Below are positions 12,389 to 12,467 of a DNA stretch of 12,467 nt, one piece after another (positions within the stretch are counted from its first letter, which is position 1; every line of letters starts with the position of its first letter). The notes under the pieces are model-generated. The model saw only the letters and a list, made by a program, of their open reading frames with translations. It ran no database searches and was not told where the DNA came from. A program made the translations under genes and the position numbers. Source of the DNA: an uncultured Eubacteriales bacterium. GTDB lineage: Bacteria; Bacillota; Clostridia; Oscillospirales; CAG-272. The DNA lies in assembly GCA_958414825.1 (NCBI GenBank), contig CATYXQ010000054.1:1-12467 (forward strand), in the 5' to 3' direction.

Positions 12389-12467
12389 TCAGATTTCAAA
12401 TTTATAGCCGACGCGGCAGATAATAAAACTGGAAGAAATAAAGACTTTACGCCAGCTTCCAATTCTG
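12389..12467 (-). CDS. C-terminal end of an unidentified gene (partial)
   Basis: A frame open from the window edge runs 25 codons (RIGSWRKVFISSSF... ending VGYKFEI) to a TGA at 12389-12391, seven bases before a strong terminator stem on the same strand. That placement suggests a genuine gene end, but the fragment is too short to assign. By context it could be an element gene, such as a mobilization protein, or a host gene. Confidence 0.35.
   Translation of the reverse strand, partial: RIGSWRKVFISSSFIICRVGYKFEI

Noticed and set aside
12244..12462. 72-codon open frame on the - strand at the right edge
   Set aside because: It reads through a strong intrinsic terminator stem and T run and into the repeat array, so it is unlikely to be translated.
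1..12467. tRNA, rRNA or riboswitch genes
   Set aside because: I saw no cloverleaf, rRNA core sequence or known riboswitch consensus on either strand by eye.

Overview
The window looks like chromosomal DNA from an anaerobic Firmicute of the class Clostridia, most likely an uncultured Ruminococcaceae/Oscillospiraceae-type gut or rumen bacterium. The grounds are a secreted glycosidase with a C-terminal dockerin, a YqhQ (DUF1385)–prmC gene pair, Gram-positive style Shine-Dalgarno sites and sigma-A promoters, and a mobile element of a type common in gut Clostridia. This placement is inferred from protein families and gene order; no rRNA is present.

Region 1 (39-5331, + strand, GC-rich) starts with a 753-residue exported GH43-like glycosidase ending in a type I dockerin. 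It is followed by a three-gene cluster with its own extended -10 promoter: a DUF1385/YqhQ membrane protein, prmC (release-factor glutamine methyltransferase, ATGA overlap) and murI (glutamate racemase, TTG start). The cluster closes with a strong intrinsic terminator at 5287-5331.

Region 2 (5378-8871, - strand) carries a membrane-bound family 2 glycosyltransferase with its own sigma-A promoter, then a MarR-type regulator followed by a MATE efflux transporter in one transcription unit. The marR promoter is near consensus (TTGACA-17-TATACT). A 12-nt repeat occurs once inside its spacer and once downstream of the -10 as part of a perfect palindrome, so autorepression of the drug-efflux operon, in the manner of staphylococcal MepR/MepA, is likely. 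This pair is visibly more AT-rich than Region 1.

Region 3 (about 8950 to the right edge, - strand) is one end of an integrative, probably mobilizable element. In transcription order it holds the tail of an unidentified gene plus terminator (right edge), a noncoding stretch with four imperfect repeats, a cysteine-rich VLP protein, about 370 bp of noncoding DNA rich in short repeats, a small RepA_N-type protein, a TnpW-like protein and a large serine recombinase with a DUF4368-like C-terminus. The recombinase is presumably the integrase/excisionase. No relaxase is visible; it would be expected beyond the right edge.

The least explained structures are the four-copy repeat array upstream of the VLP gene (12093-12324) and the 14-bp inverted repeat bracketing 11593-11706. 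Both are candidates for an origin of transfer or replication or for a structured RNA. Other points are a GH43 domain apparently lacking its middle acidic residue, a glutamate racemase with Cys-Gly-Thr in place of Cys-Asn-Thr, and a VLP gene whose best Shine-Dalgarno points at an ATC codon.
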